The translations under genes and the position numbers were made by a program. A model generated the notes under the pieces. The model saw only the letters and a list, made by a program, of their open reading frames with translations. It searched no databases and was not told the DNA's origin. Shown piece after piece: positions 1 to 7,187 of a stretch of 10,563 bases of DNA (position 1 is its first letter; each line of letters opens with the position of its first letter). This stretch comes from JAZFSZ01 sp036446455 (GTDB taxonomy: Bacteria > Pseudomonadota > Gammaproteobacteria > Acidiferrobacterales > JAJDNE01): the NCBI GenBank assembly GCA_036446455.1, contig JAZFSZ010000137.1, positions 1 through 10,563 on the forward strand, given 5' to 3'.

Positions 1-702
1 GCTATAACCCTCCGGCGTTCGCTTGGTATCATCAAGCGCCAGCTGGGCGATGCCCCTGTTCAGCTCCTCCCAACCGCCAACATAGTTAAGTGCAATAAAG
101 CCGATGGCGACAATGCCACTGGCGAGCAGCACCGCCTGCAATGTATCCACATAGGCCACAGCACGCAGGCCGCCGGACGCCACATAGATAATCACCACCG
201 CGGACAACATCCACATACCAAAGTTTACACTCAGCATGCCATCAGTCAGAACGTTAAACAGGAAACCGGAGGCGCGCAACTGAACGCCGAGATAAGGTAC
301 CGAGAAGATCAGTGCCACCAGTACGACCAGCAGTCGAATGGTATCGGATTTGAAGTAGGTGGATAACATTTCCCCAGGGGTGACGAATCCATATCGCTTG
401 CCTAACATCCACTGTCGCTTGAGAAACAATACTCCGGTAAATGGAATGGTAATGGCATAAAATGATGCGTAGGCATATTGAAAGCCGTCACGGTAAAGAA
501 GACCGGGGTGCCCCATAAAGGTCCATCCCGAAAATGAAGTCGCCGTGGCTGCGAGCACGAATACCCACAAGGAAATGGAGCGGCCAGCAATAAAATAGTC
601 GCTGGCGGTCTTGGCAGACAGTGCACCTTTGATGCCCCAAAAGATACAATATCCCCAATACAACGAAACAAAGACAAACAACCAAACAATTTTAGGATCC
701 AT
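1..702 (-). CDS. Sodium:solute symporter family transporter, N-terminal part (runs off left edge)
   Basis: This is a secondary transporter of the inner membrane, predicted to couple Na+ entry to uptake of an organic solute; the substrate cannot be told from this fragment. Starting at the ATG at 702, 234 codons are open to the window edge without a stop. The start is supported by an AAGGTGA Shine-Dalgarno-like sequence about 7 nt upstream. The protein opens with a hydrophobic segment (MDPKIVWLFVFVSLYWGY), then has the family-typical DYFIAGR motif near residue 36 and the stretch FSGWTFMGHPGLLY near residue 59. At least four further hydrophobic segments follow, consistent with the first five or six helices of the usual 12-14. 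Family members are commonly around 500 residues or longer, so well under half is visible. The gene lies downstream of the qmo/hdr operon on the same strand but behind a terminator, so it is probably a separate unit. Family assignment is firm, substrate unknown. Confidence 0.88.
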   Translation of the reverse strand, partial: MDPKIVWLFVFVSLYWGYCIFWGIKGALSAKTASDYFIAGRSISLWVFVLAATATSFSGWTFMGHPGLLYRDGFQYAYASFYAITIPFTGVLFLKRQWMLGKRYGFVTPGEMLSTYFKSDTIRLLVVLVALIFSVPYLGVQLRASGFLFNVLTDGMLSVNFGMWMLSAVVIIYVASGGLRAVAYVDTLQAVLLASGIVAIGFIALNYVGGWEELNRGIAQLALDDTKRTPEGYS

Positions 703-943
703 AGCGGTATCACCTTGCGTTTGTTAATTGGAGTTTGTTACAAAGCTAATTGTTCTTACGGATATATCTTTTATTAAGTTACTGCCCAGATTCTAAATTA
801 AACGGTCCCTCTTCTCTGCTAAGAGGCCAGCCTAACAGATTATCATTCGCAATTACCGGTCTAATTATGTGTGCATACGAAAAAGCGGTATGCCAAAAAA
901 AGCGTTTGGATTGTTAGCTAACGATTTGAAATACTGGAATAAA
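703..943 (-). promoter_or_regulatory. Intergenic leader upstream of the symporter gene
   Basis: This AT-rich stretch separates the qmo/hdr terminator from the symporter start and must hold the symporter promoter if that gene has its own. I see no convincing -35/-10 pair with correct spacing. A small inverted repeat GCATAC/GTATGC lies at 873-878 and 888-893. No open reading frame here looks like a gene. Confidence 0.4.
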
Positions 944-970
944 AAAGGCCACACGTAGTGGGTGGCCTTT
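944..970 (-). terminator. Rho-independent terminator of the qmoAB-hdrCB operon
   Basis: AAAGGCCAC (944-952) and GTGGCCTTT (962-970) form a perfect 9-bp stem with a 9-nt loop. Read on the minus strand, the stem runs straight into six T residues (complement of 941-946), the classic intrinsic terminator pattern. It sits 34 nt after the hdrB stop and before the symporter gene, so it should end the qmo/hdr transcript. Confidence 0.85.
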
Positions 971-974
971 CTCG

Positions 975-1002
975 AGTAAGATTAGCATTTGCTAATCTTA
1001 CT
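975..1002 (-). repeat. Perfect 13-bp hairpin directly after the hdrB stop
   Basis: AGTAAGATTAGCA (975-987) and TGCTAATCTTACT (990-1002) are exact reverse complements with only TT between them. The hairpin begins one base past the hdrB stop codon and has no T tract of its own; the terminator follows 4 nt later. It could be a 3'-end stabilising structure or an anti-exonuclease hairpin preceding the real terminator. Structure is certain, role inferred. Confidence 0.75.
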
Positions 1003-1003
1003 T

Positions 1004-1909
1004 TTACTTGCCGGCAATTTCCTCGAGCTTTGTGGCGCGAACGATGTTGCCGTCAAGGCCGGCTTCCTTGGCGTTCGCGCCGTAGGCCACTGCCATTAAC
1101 TGGCTGTAATAAGTCACCGGAATCTTGAATTTGGTGCCATAGGTCTTGTTGATCTGATCCTGATATACCTCGACATTCATCTGGCACACAGGGCAAGGCG
1201 TCACTATCATTTCCGCACCGTGATCGTAGGCCGACTCGATGATGTCCTTGATGCGCTTCTGACTTTTCTCGGGCTCGGAAAAAGCCAGCGCGCCACCACA
1301 GCATGATACCTTCTGGTCATACTCTGGAATGGATTCCGCACCCATGGTTTCGGTAAGCTTGTCCAGATACATTGGATTCTCGAAGGACTCCCCGTCAACG
1401 CCGAAAGGACGGTTGGTTTGGCAGCCAACATAACCGGCAATCTTTATTCCCTCCAGCGGTTTTTTCACAGGCTTACCAAGTTCGTCGTAACCAAAATCTT
1501 CAATCAGTACCTCGACCATGTGGCGAATCTTGACCTTGCCCTGGTAATCATTCTCGAGTCCGGCTTCAGCCAGCACTACCTTAACGTCAGCTTTAAGGGT
1601 TTTGGAATGGCTAATGCGGTCAGCCGTTTCCTTGGTGCCCAACCAGCAGGCGGCACAGGTGGCAACGATGTCCTGGCCAGCATTGTATTTCTCGCTGAGT
1701 GCAATATTGCGCGCATTCATGGCATGACGTGGCAGGTCGCCACCCTCACCATAACCAATGGAAGCGCCGCAGCAGTTCCAGTCCGGAATTTCATTGAGCG
1801 TAATGTCCAGGGTCTTGCACATGCTCTCTACGGAAGTCATGTAGTTCGATGCCGAGGCCTTGCGCTCGGAGGAACAGCCGGGATAGAACGAATATTCTTT
1901 CTTTGCCAT
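1004..1909 (-). CDS. hdrB: Heterodisulfide reductase subunit B-like protein (two CCG domains), partner of QmoAB
   Basis: This is a cytoplasmic subunit of an Hdr/Qmo-type electron-transfer complex. In the methanogen enzyme HdrB carries the catalytic non-cubane [4Fe-4S] clusters that reduce heterodisulfide; here the substrate is unknown. Both cysteine-rich CCG motifs are complete in the 301-residue product: C12, C46-C47, C85-x2-C88, and C163, C203-C204, C239-x2-C242. The length is normal for HdrB. I chose the ATG at 1909, giving MAKKEYSFYPGC; GGAG just after the hdrC stop lies 12 nt upstream, somewhat far. A TTG at 1954 would extend the protein by 15 residues but would overlap hdrC by 29 nt. 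It is the last gene of the operon, 16 nt after hdrC, and is followed by a hairpin and terminator. In Gram-positive sulfate reducers and some sulfur oxidisers, HdrCB replaces QmoC; the same is inferred here. Confidence 0.92.
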   Translation of the reverse strand: MAKKEYSFYPGCSSERKASASNYMTSVESMCKTLDITLNEIPDWNCCGASIGYGEGGDLPRHAMNARNIALSEKYNAGQDIVATCAACWLGTKETADRISHSKTLKADVKVVLAEAGLENDYQGKVKIRHMVEVLIEDFGYDELGKPVKKPLEGIKIAGYVGCQTNRPFGVDGESFENPMYLDKLTETMGAESIPEYDQKVSCCGGALAFSEPEKSQKRIKDIIESAYDHGAEMIVTPCPVCQMNVEVYQDQINKTYGTKFKIPVTYYSQLMAVAYGANAKEAGLDGNIVRATKLEEIAGK

Positions 1910-1925
1910 ATTGCTAAGTGACTCC

Positions 1926-2543
1926 TTATGCCAAGCCTTTGCGCTCAGTCTCAATTTCTTTGGCTTTCTTCAGCATTGCTTTCAAGCCCTTGGTGTCTTT
2001 AATTCCCTTATGGGAAATCAATGCCATGGGATCAAGGCGGCCGGTCCTCACCATGCTGATACCCACGCCCATCATTTGCAGACCCTTCTTGATACCCGAC
2101 ACGATGCCGTCCATAAAATAAAGCTTGATGGACAGTGACAGCTCATTAACACGGCCACTGCTGGCAATGTTATCCCAGAATATTTTGGCAAAACGACGTG
2201 TCGGGTTTTTCTTGTGGGCAATACCCAGGCGATTCGCGTAGCTGGCGAGACCGTGCATGATATGGGTAATGGGCAGACCACGCGGGCAACGCGTGATGCA
2301 GTTGTAACACGAGGTACACATCCACATGGATTCGCTGGTCAGCACTTCTTCACGCTTGCCGGCACGAATCATCATAAATATTTCCTGTGGCGTGTGGTCC
2401 CAGGCATTGCCCAGCGGGCAGGAACCGGCACATACACCACACTGCATGCACATTTTGACCCAGGTGCCGTCTTCGACATTGGCCTCAACCTCTTTGAGGA
2501 AGTTGTTGTGGTATTTTTCGGCCACAGCGGTGTTATTAGACAT
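1926..2543 (-). CDS. hdrC: Heterodisulfide reductase subunit C-like protein (two [4Fe-4S] ferredoxin motifs)
   Basis: This small soluble iron-sulfur protein is expected to relay electrons between the QmoA/QmoB flavoproteins and HdrB. The 205-residue sequence holds two complete CxxCxxCxxxCP motifs: C32, C35, C38, C42 and C76, C79, C82, C86. The rest is helical and rich in lysine at the C-terminus, with no membrane segment. QmoC proteins begin with an HdrC-like domain but continue into an HdrE-like cytochrome b membrane domain; that part is absent here. The start ATG is 11 nt after the qmoB stop, and an AGGAG overlapping that stop codon gives good spacing. Its stop is 16 nt before hdrB, so translation is probably coupled. 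Family assignment is secure; the role in a Qmo complex is inferred from the operon. Confidence 0.92.
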   Translation of the reverse strand: MSNNTAVAEKYHNNFLKEVEANVEDGTWVKMCMQCGVCAGSCPLGNAWDHTPQEIFMMIRAGKREEVLTSESMWMCTSCYNCITRCPRGLPITHIMHGLASYANRLGIAHKKNPTRRFAKIFWDNIASSGRVNELSLSIKLYFMDGIVSGIKKGLQMMGVGISMVRTGRLDPMALISHKGIKDTKGLKAMLKKAKEIETERKGLA

Positions 2544-2554
2544 CCAATACGCTC

Positions 2555-4771
2555 CTAGAACTTGAACGGGCTCATACCGATTTTTTCAACCATTTCTGCA
2601 GTCTCGTTAAAGATTTGCGGAATGCGTTCGATATCGGTAATAGCAATTTCATGGACCTGGACCCGTTCTGGCTCCAGATTAAGGGTTTGCAAGGTATCGC
2701 CGATTTTACTCATGCGCTGGTTAGCCAGTTCAGACCCCTTCACAAAGTGGCACTGGTACTGGTCGCCATGCTTGCAACCCATGAGCAGCACGGCGTCGTA
2801 ACCATTATTGATGGAGTCGGTGATCCAGCTCATACTGATACTGCCCAGACAACGTACCGGAATCACCCGCATCCAGGCGTTGTAGTCGATGCGATTCATG
2901 CCAGCCATGTCGAGCGCCGGATAGGCATCGTTTTCACACGCCAGCACCAGGACACGTGGTTTTTCTTCAAACTCATCCGGGATTTCCACGGCTTTAAGCT
3001 GTGCACCGACGGAGTTTACCGAGTAGTTCTCGAAAGAAATCACGCGTACCGGGCAAGCACCCATGCAGGTACCGCAACGGCGACAACGGGACTCATTAAA
3101 TACCGGGTAGCCTTTATCATCTTCGTCGATGGCGCCGAAAGGACATTCCACCGTGCAGCGTTTGCATTGGGTGCAGCCTTCCTTGCGGAATTCGGGGAAG
3201 GACAGATCACCGGAACGCGGGTGGGCCCCACGACCCAGCTCAGCATTTTCCACCGCCTGGATGGCCTTCATCGCAGCCCCGGTGGCATCCTCTACGGCCT
3301 GGGAAATATCCATCGGCCGGCGCACCGGTCCACAGGGATATATGCCGGTACGACGGGACTCGTACGGGAAACAGATAAAGTGCGAATCGTTAAAGCCATG
3401 GGACAAATGCGGTATGTCCTTGCCCTGACGGTAAACCAGGTTCAGCACAGATTTGGAATTGCTTTGCCAATTTCCCGACTCATCCTGTGGCACTTCTTCA
3501 ATATCCAGCCCGGAATTCGCTACCTGGCCAGTGGCCAGCACCACCAGGTCGGCTTCCATGGAGGTATCTTCGTTGAGAATGACATCCTTAAAGTTGACGC
3601 TGAGGCTGCCGTTGACACTGACCTCTTTGACGTAACCCTTGGTAAAGGTGACGCCCTTCTCCTGGGCACTGCGATAAAAGTCTTCGCCATTACCCGGGGT
3701 ACGCAGGTCGGTGTAGAGAATATTGGTATCGACATCAGGATTGGCGTCCTTGAAGTACATGGCCTGCTTTATGGATGTGTTACAACAATGCCCGGAACAA
3801 TAAGCCAGCATATTTTCATCGTTGGGATTGCGCTGACCGGCGCATTGGACAAAGGCGACACTGCTGACTTCCTTGCCGTCACTCGGACGCTTTATGGGGC
3901 CACCGTCGGCTGCCTTGGCCAGCTCTTCCAGTTGTGCCTGATCAATCACGTCAGCACTCTTACCGTAACCATACTTACCCAGCTTGTTGGCATCGAAGAC
4001 TTCGGAACCGGAAGCCTGGATGATGGCGCCGATGTTTTCGGTCTGGGTGGAACCGGACTCGGTGCTGATATCAACGCTGAACTGGCCCGGGGAACCGCTG
4101 GTACGCGACAGGGTCGAGTTCAGGTAGATCGTTATCTTTGAATCACTGTTGGCCTTCTCGATCAGTTCAGCGATACCGGTGTCCACGGGGGCAGTGAAAG
4201 GCTCGATGTCAGGGACCTTCTTGTAAAGTTTGGCCGCCCAACCGCCCAACGCACCGGTTTTTTCCACCAGCAACACTTCGTAGCCCGTGTTCGCACATTC
4301 GATGGCCGACGTCAGACCACTGATTCCGCCGCCGACAACAAGAATGCGTTTGTTGCTGCCATGATTGGGATTAACGGATGGTTTGGACAGGCTACCTACT
4401 TCCGCACAGGCCATGCGTACATAGTCATCGGCCATTTCCTGCGTGGTTTCGCGACGCTCGTCGGTATCCGGCTGCGACCAGATCACGCCTTCACGCAGAT
4501 TGGCGCGAGACATGGCCACGTCTTCAAAATTAAAGGCCTCGACCTTGGAACGACGCGAGCAGGCGCAAATCGCCACATGGGTCACACCCTCGTTTTCGAT
4601 GTCGTTGCGGATAGTAGCTATCCCGTCGGCGTTACACAGAAATTCGTGTTCTCTGACAATTTTGCATTTGCCTCCACGTTCGGCGATGGTCGCCAGCTGG
4701 GATATGTCGAGGCGATCGCCGAGGCCACAGCCTTTACAAATATATGCAGCAAGTTTCTTTTCGTCAGCCAT
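2555..4771 (-). CDS. qmoB: QmoB: HdrA-like FAD and iron-sulfur flavoprotein with ferredoxin and MvhD-type domains
   Basis: QmoB is a large cytoplasmic subunit of the quinone-interacting oxidoreductase that works with APS reductase. In sulfur oxidisers the flow is thought to run from sulfite oxidation to quinone, the reverse of sulfate reduction. In the 738-residue product, an N-terminal Cys-rich segment (YICKGCGLGD; C12, C15, C36, C46, C69, C71) precedes an FAD-binding Rossmann fold with GGGISG at 147-152. Two ferredoxin clusters follow (C533, C536, C539, C543; C563, C566, C569, C573), then a C-terminal MvhD-like [2Fe-2S] domain with C612, C641, C666 and C674. This domain order and length match QmoB rather than plain HdrA. 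The ATG is 2 nt after the qmoA stop, with GAGG inside the end of qmoA 8 nt upstream, so the two genes are tightly coupled. Confidence 0.93.
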   Translation of the reverse strand: MADEKKLAAYICKGCGLGDRLDISQLATIAERGGKCKIVREHEFLCNADGIATIRNDIENEGVTHVAICACSRRSKVEAFNFEDVAMSRANLREGVIWSQPDTDERRETTQEMADDYVRMACAEVGSLSKPSVNPNHGSNKRILVVGGGISGLTSAIECANTGYEVLLVEKTGALGGWAAKLYKKVPDIEPFTAPVDTGIAELIEKANSDSKITIYLNSTLSRTSGSPGQFSVDISTESGSTQTENIGAIIQASGSEVFDANKLGKYGYGKSADVIDQAQLEELAKAADGGPIKRPSDGKEVSSVAFVQCAGQRNPNDENMLAYCSGHCCNTSIKQAMYFKDANPDVDTNILYTDLRTPGNGEDFYRSAQEKGVTFTKGYVKEVSVNGSLSVNFKDVILNEDTSMEADLVVLATGQVANSGLDIEEVPQDESGNWQSNSKSVLNLVYRQGKDIPHLSHGFNDSHFICFPYESRRTGIYPCGPVRRPMDISQAVEDATGAAMKAIQAVENAELGRGAHPRSGDLSFPEFRKEGCTQCKRCTVECPFGAIDEDDKGYPVFNESRCRRCGTCMGACPVRVISFENYSVNSVGAQLKAVEIPDEFEEKPRVLVLACENDAYPALDMAGMNRIDYNAWMRVIPVRCLGSISMSWITDSINNGYDAVLLMGCKHGDQYQCHFVKGSELANQRMSKIGDTLQTLNLEPERVQVHEIAITDIERIPQIFNETAEMVEKIGMSPFKF

Positions 4772-4773
4772 GA

Positions 4774-6072
4774 TTATGCCTCTGCCCCGGATACTTTATT
4801 AATGACCTGGATGGCATGCAGCGCCGAGGCCGTGGAATTCTGAACCGACCGATTAACGTCCAGTGCATTGCTGGCACAACCGGCACCAAAAATACCGCCG
4901 TTATCGACGTGTATCTGAATAAAACCGCTGGAATCAATGTGCACACTGTCGGTTATCGCAGTGATGTCGGCACCGGGCTCCATACCAATGGCCAGCACCA
5001 CCAGGTCGTGCTCGTTGGCATAACGCTGGTAACCCTCGGTATCAACGCCATGCAAAACGGGATTGCCGTTGTCTTCGTTCTCCATAATGTTGGCCACCTT
5101 GGACTTGATGAAGCTCACGGTCTTCTTCTCGCGTACCATTTTGTAGAAATCTTCAAAGCGATCAATGGCGCGGATATCAATATAATAAATTGTGGCGGTC
5201 GCATTGTCGGCGTCTTCGCCGTATTGCTCGGATATATAGGTCGCCTGCTTGAGAGAAGCCATGCAGCAAATACGCGAACAATGCGCCAAGTGATTGCGAT
5301 CACGGGAACCGGCGCACTGTATAAAGGCAATGTTCTTTGCCTCTTTGCCATCGCTTGGGCGCAGCAGCTTGCCACCGGTGGGACCGAAGCGGTCCATCAT
5401 GCGTTCGAATTCGACGCTGGTGATGACGTTGGCATAGCGATCATAGCCGTAGGGCTGAATCCTGGCCGCATCATAGGGCTTCCAGCCGGTGGCCCAGATG
5501 ATGGCACCCACATTCAGCTCCAGGGTTTCCTCTTTCATGTTGAGGTCGACGGCGTCAAACTTGCAAGCGGCTTTGGCCTTGTCGGCGTCAGCAGTACCGA
5601 TGATGGAGGGATCAATGACATACTGCTGCGGATAGGCCATATTGAACGGCAGGTAGGCCGCCTTATGCTTGTTCATGTTGTAGTTGAAGGGATTATCAAT
5701 TTCCGCTTCAACTGCATCACCGCAGGCACCGCAGGCAGTGCAGTTTTCGTTGACGTAGCGCGGTGCAACCTTGATGATAGCTTTGTAATTACCTGACTCG
5801 CCGCTGATTTTCTCCACCTCCGCCATAGTGATGACGCGCAAACGCCTGCTGAGCGCCTTCAGACGACGGAGATTGATTTCCAGACCACAGGTTGGATGAC
5901 ACAGTTTGGGGAAATACTTGTATAACTGGCTAACGCGGCCGCCGAGAGCGGGGGATCTTTCCACCAACACCACATCCTTGCCACATTCGGCCGCTTCGAT
6001 GGCCGCGGTCATGCCGCTGATGCCACCGCCGACCACTAGTATGGTCTCGTTCGTTGCTACCACTTCGGTCAT
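4774..6072 (-). CDS. qmoA: QmoA: short HdrA-like FAD oxidoreductase, first gene of the operon
   Basis: QmoA is the smaller flavoprotein of the Qmo complex, located in the cytoplasm and passing electrons between APS reductase and the rest of the complex. The 432-residue product has an N-terminal FAD-binding motif GGGISG (15-20) with the ribose-binding acid E38, ATG at 194-196, the HdrA signature QCAGSRD at 252-258 with C265, C269 and C270, and a C-terminal FAD closure around GIFGAGCASN. Cysteines C58 and C62 and the triplet C111, C114, C117 are present, but the fourth cysteine of a normal ferredoxin motif is not adjacent. The ATG at 6072 is preferred because GGAGGA (complement of 6079-6084) lies 6 nt upstream. 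A TTG at 6138 would add 22 residues unlike the family and overlap the leader palindromes. The qmoB start follows 2 nt after its stop. Confidence 0.93.
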   Translation of the reverse strand: MTEVVATNETILVVGGGISGMTAAIEAAECGKDVVLVERSPALGGRVSQLYKYFPKLCHPTCGLEINLRRLKALSRRLRVITMAEVEKISGESGNYKAIIKVAPRYVNENCTACGACGDAVEAEIDNPFNYNMNKHKAAYLPFNMAYPQQYVIDPSIIGTADADKAKAACKFDAVDLNMKEETLELNVGAIIWATGWKPYDAARIQPYGYDRYANVITSVEFERMMDRFGPTGGKLLRPSDGKEAKNIAFIQCAGSRDRNHLAHCSRICCMASLKQATYISEQYGEDADNATATIYYIDIRAIDRFEDFYKMVREKKTVSFIKSKVANIMENEDNGNPVLHGVDTEGYQRYANEHDLVVLAIGMEPGADITAITDSVHIDSSGFIQIHVDNGGIFGAGCASNALDVNRSVQNSTASALHAIQVINKVSGAEA

Positions 6073-6100
6073 GTAAAATCCTCCACCCGGGATTTCTTGT

Positions 6101-6124
6101 TGTTCGAACACGGACCAGGGTCCG
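6101..6124. repeat. Two abutting palindromes in the qmoA leader
   Basis: TGTTCGAACA (6101-6110) is a perfect 10-bp palindrome. It is followed with no gap by CGGACC-AG-GGTCCG (6111-6124), a 6-bp dyad with a 2-nt centre. Both lie 28-52 nt upstream of the qmoA start, between the ribosome binding site and the candidate promoter. They could be repressor sites or fold in the 5' leader RNA. The symmetry is plain; the function is not known. Confidence 0.5.
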
Positions 6125-6211
6125 CAGAAAGACGGCAAAGATACGCGGTTAGGCCCTTTCCTGCTAGTGTCTAAGGAATATCCCGGATTGAAATTTCGTA
6201 TGGGAGAATAG

Positions 6212-6241
6212 ATTTTAGTTATTTGTCATTAACTGGTTCAA
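6212..6241 (-). promoter_or_regulatory. Candidate sigma-70-type promoter for qmoAB-hdrCB
   Basis: On the minus strand TTGAAC (complement of 6236-6241) and TAAAAT (complement of 6212-6217) are separated by 18 nt. They match the -35 and -10 consensus at four and five of six positions. Transcription would start near 6205, leaving a leader of about 130 nt that contains the two palindromes. This is the best pair I found in the 278-nt divergent region, but matches of this quality arise by chance in AT-rich DNA. I found no convincing promoter for cbbQ on the other strand. Confidence 0.35.
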
Positions 6242-6252
6242 TTTGCTCGACC

Positions 6253-6269
6253 CTGACAGCTACGGTCAG
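6253..6269. promoter_or_regulatory. CTGAC-N7-GTCAG dyad in the divergent qmo/cbbQO region
   Basis: The inverted repeat CTGAC (6253-6257) and GTCAG (6265-6269) lies 82-98 nt upstream of cbbQ and just upstream of the candidate qmo promoter. CAGCTA also occurs near it, and a third CTGAC follows at 6277. Position and size would suit a transcription factor such as a LysR-type CbbR, but the match to any known site is too weak to claim. Confidence 0.25.
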
Positions 6270-6350
6270 CTATTCTCTGACTAAGTTCGTCGCCTCATGC
6301 CGACAATTAAAGAGAATCTTGTTGTGAACCACTTATTTCTTAATTAGAAA

Positions 6351-7169
6351 ATGACTCAGGCACACGTTTTTCAAACCGATGCCTACCGCGTCAAGGATGA
6401 ACCCTATTACCGCGCGGTTGGAGGGGAGATCGAACTTTTCGAAGCTGCGGTCGCCAATCGACTGCCGGTACTGCTCAAAGGCCCTACCGGTTGCGGCAAA
6501 ACCCGATTCATCGGATACATGGCCTGGCGATTGAAATTGCCACTGGTCACTGTCGCTTGTCATGATGACCTCACCGCCTCTGACCTGGTAGGTCGCTATC
6601 TCATCACCTCCGGTGAAACCGTCTGGATCGACGGCCCGTTGGCACGCGCGGTGCGCTCCGGTGCCATTTGTTATCTCGATGAAATTGTTGAAGCGCGCAA
6701 GGACACCACTGTAATAATTCATCCGCTGGCCGATGACCGTCGCGTCCTGCCGATCGAGAAAACCGGAGAACTCTTACAGGCACCCGACGATTTTTGTCTC
6801 GCCATTTCCTACAACCCGGGCTACCAGAGCGTACTAAAGGACTTGAAGCAGTCCACACGCCAGCGTTTTGTTGCCATCGAATTTGATTTTCCCGATCCCG
6901 AGCTGGAACAAGAAATCATCATCGCCGAATCCGGAATTGATACGCCAACGGCAGAGAAACTAGTGCGTTTTGCCGGTATGACGCGCAACCTCAAGGACAG
7001 CGGCCTCGAAGAAGGCGCCAGCACGCGTCTGCTGGTACATGCCGGCAAACTCATGGCCTCTGGCATTTCACCCCTGGATGCCTGTCGCGGTGCCATCACC
7101 GAGACCCTAACCGATGACGCCGAAATGCTGGAAGCAGTCAACGAGCTCAGCGCGTCGTTATTTGAGTAA
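6351..7169 (+). CDS. cbbQ: CbbQ: MoxR-type AAA+ ATPase of the RuBisCO activase
   Basis: CbbQ forms an AAA+ hexamer that, with CbbO, uses ATP hydrolysis to free RuBisCO from tightly bound inhibitory sugar phosphates. The 272-residue product shows Walker A GPTGCGKT (44-51), Walker B ICYLDE with D110 and E111, sensor-1 N155 in SYNPGY, and an arginine region STRQRF at 168-173. The N-terminal YRVKDEPYYRAVGGEIELF and the segment DLVGRYL are characteristic of CbbQ. NorQ and GvpN are close relatives, but the paired downstream gene and the autotrophic setting favour CbbQ. The ATG at 6351 is the only possible start: an in-frame TAG lies two codons upstream. No clear Shine-Dalgarno sequence precedes it. 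The gene is divergent from qmoA and is followed 18 nt later by cbbO. No RuBisCO gene precedes it, unlike common cbbLSQO or cbbMQO clusters. Confidence 0.9.
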   Translation: MTQAHVFQTDAYRVKDEPYYRAVGGEIELFEAAVANRLPVLLKGPTGCGKTRFIGYMAWRLKLPLVTVACHDDLTASDLVGRYLITSGETVWIDGPLARAVRSGAICYLDEIVEARKDTTVIIHPLADDRRVLPIEKTGELLQAPDDFCLAISYNPGYQSVLKDLKQSTRQRFVAIEFDFPDPELEQEIIIAESGIDTPTAEKLVRFAGMTRNLKDSGLEEGASTRLLVHAGKLMASGISPLDACRGAITETLTDDAEMLEAVNELSASLFE

Positions 7170-7187
7170 TCCATTACCACCTGACCG

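Noticed and set aside
1004..1954. Longer hdrB from a TTG at 1954
   Set aside because: It would overlap hdrC by 29 nt and add residues outside the conserved HdrB start; the ATG at 1909 is simpler.
2615..4141. Open frame of about 508 codons on the plus strand
   Set aside because: It is antisense to qmoB, whose protein has clear FAD and Fe-S motifs. The plus-strand product shows no recognisable motifs and is a frame shadow.
4816..5796. Open frame of about 326 codons on the plus strand
   Set aside because: It lies antisense within qmoA and has no family features; qmoA explains the region.
1004..6072. sHdr (sulfur-oxidising heterodisulfide reductase-like) gene cluster
   Set aside because: The sHdr clusters carry hdrC1B1A-hyp-C2B2 and lipoate-binding protein genes. 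Here two HdrA-like proteins, one with an MvhD domain, lie upstream of hdrCB, which is the Qmo pattern.
4774..6138. Longer qmoA from a TTG at 6138
   Set aside because: The extra 22 residues do not look like the family and pass through the leader palindromes; the ATG at 6072 has a strong GGAGGA site.
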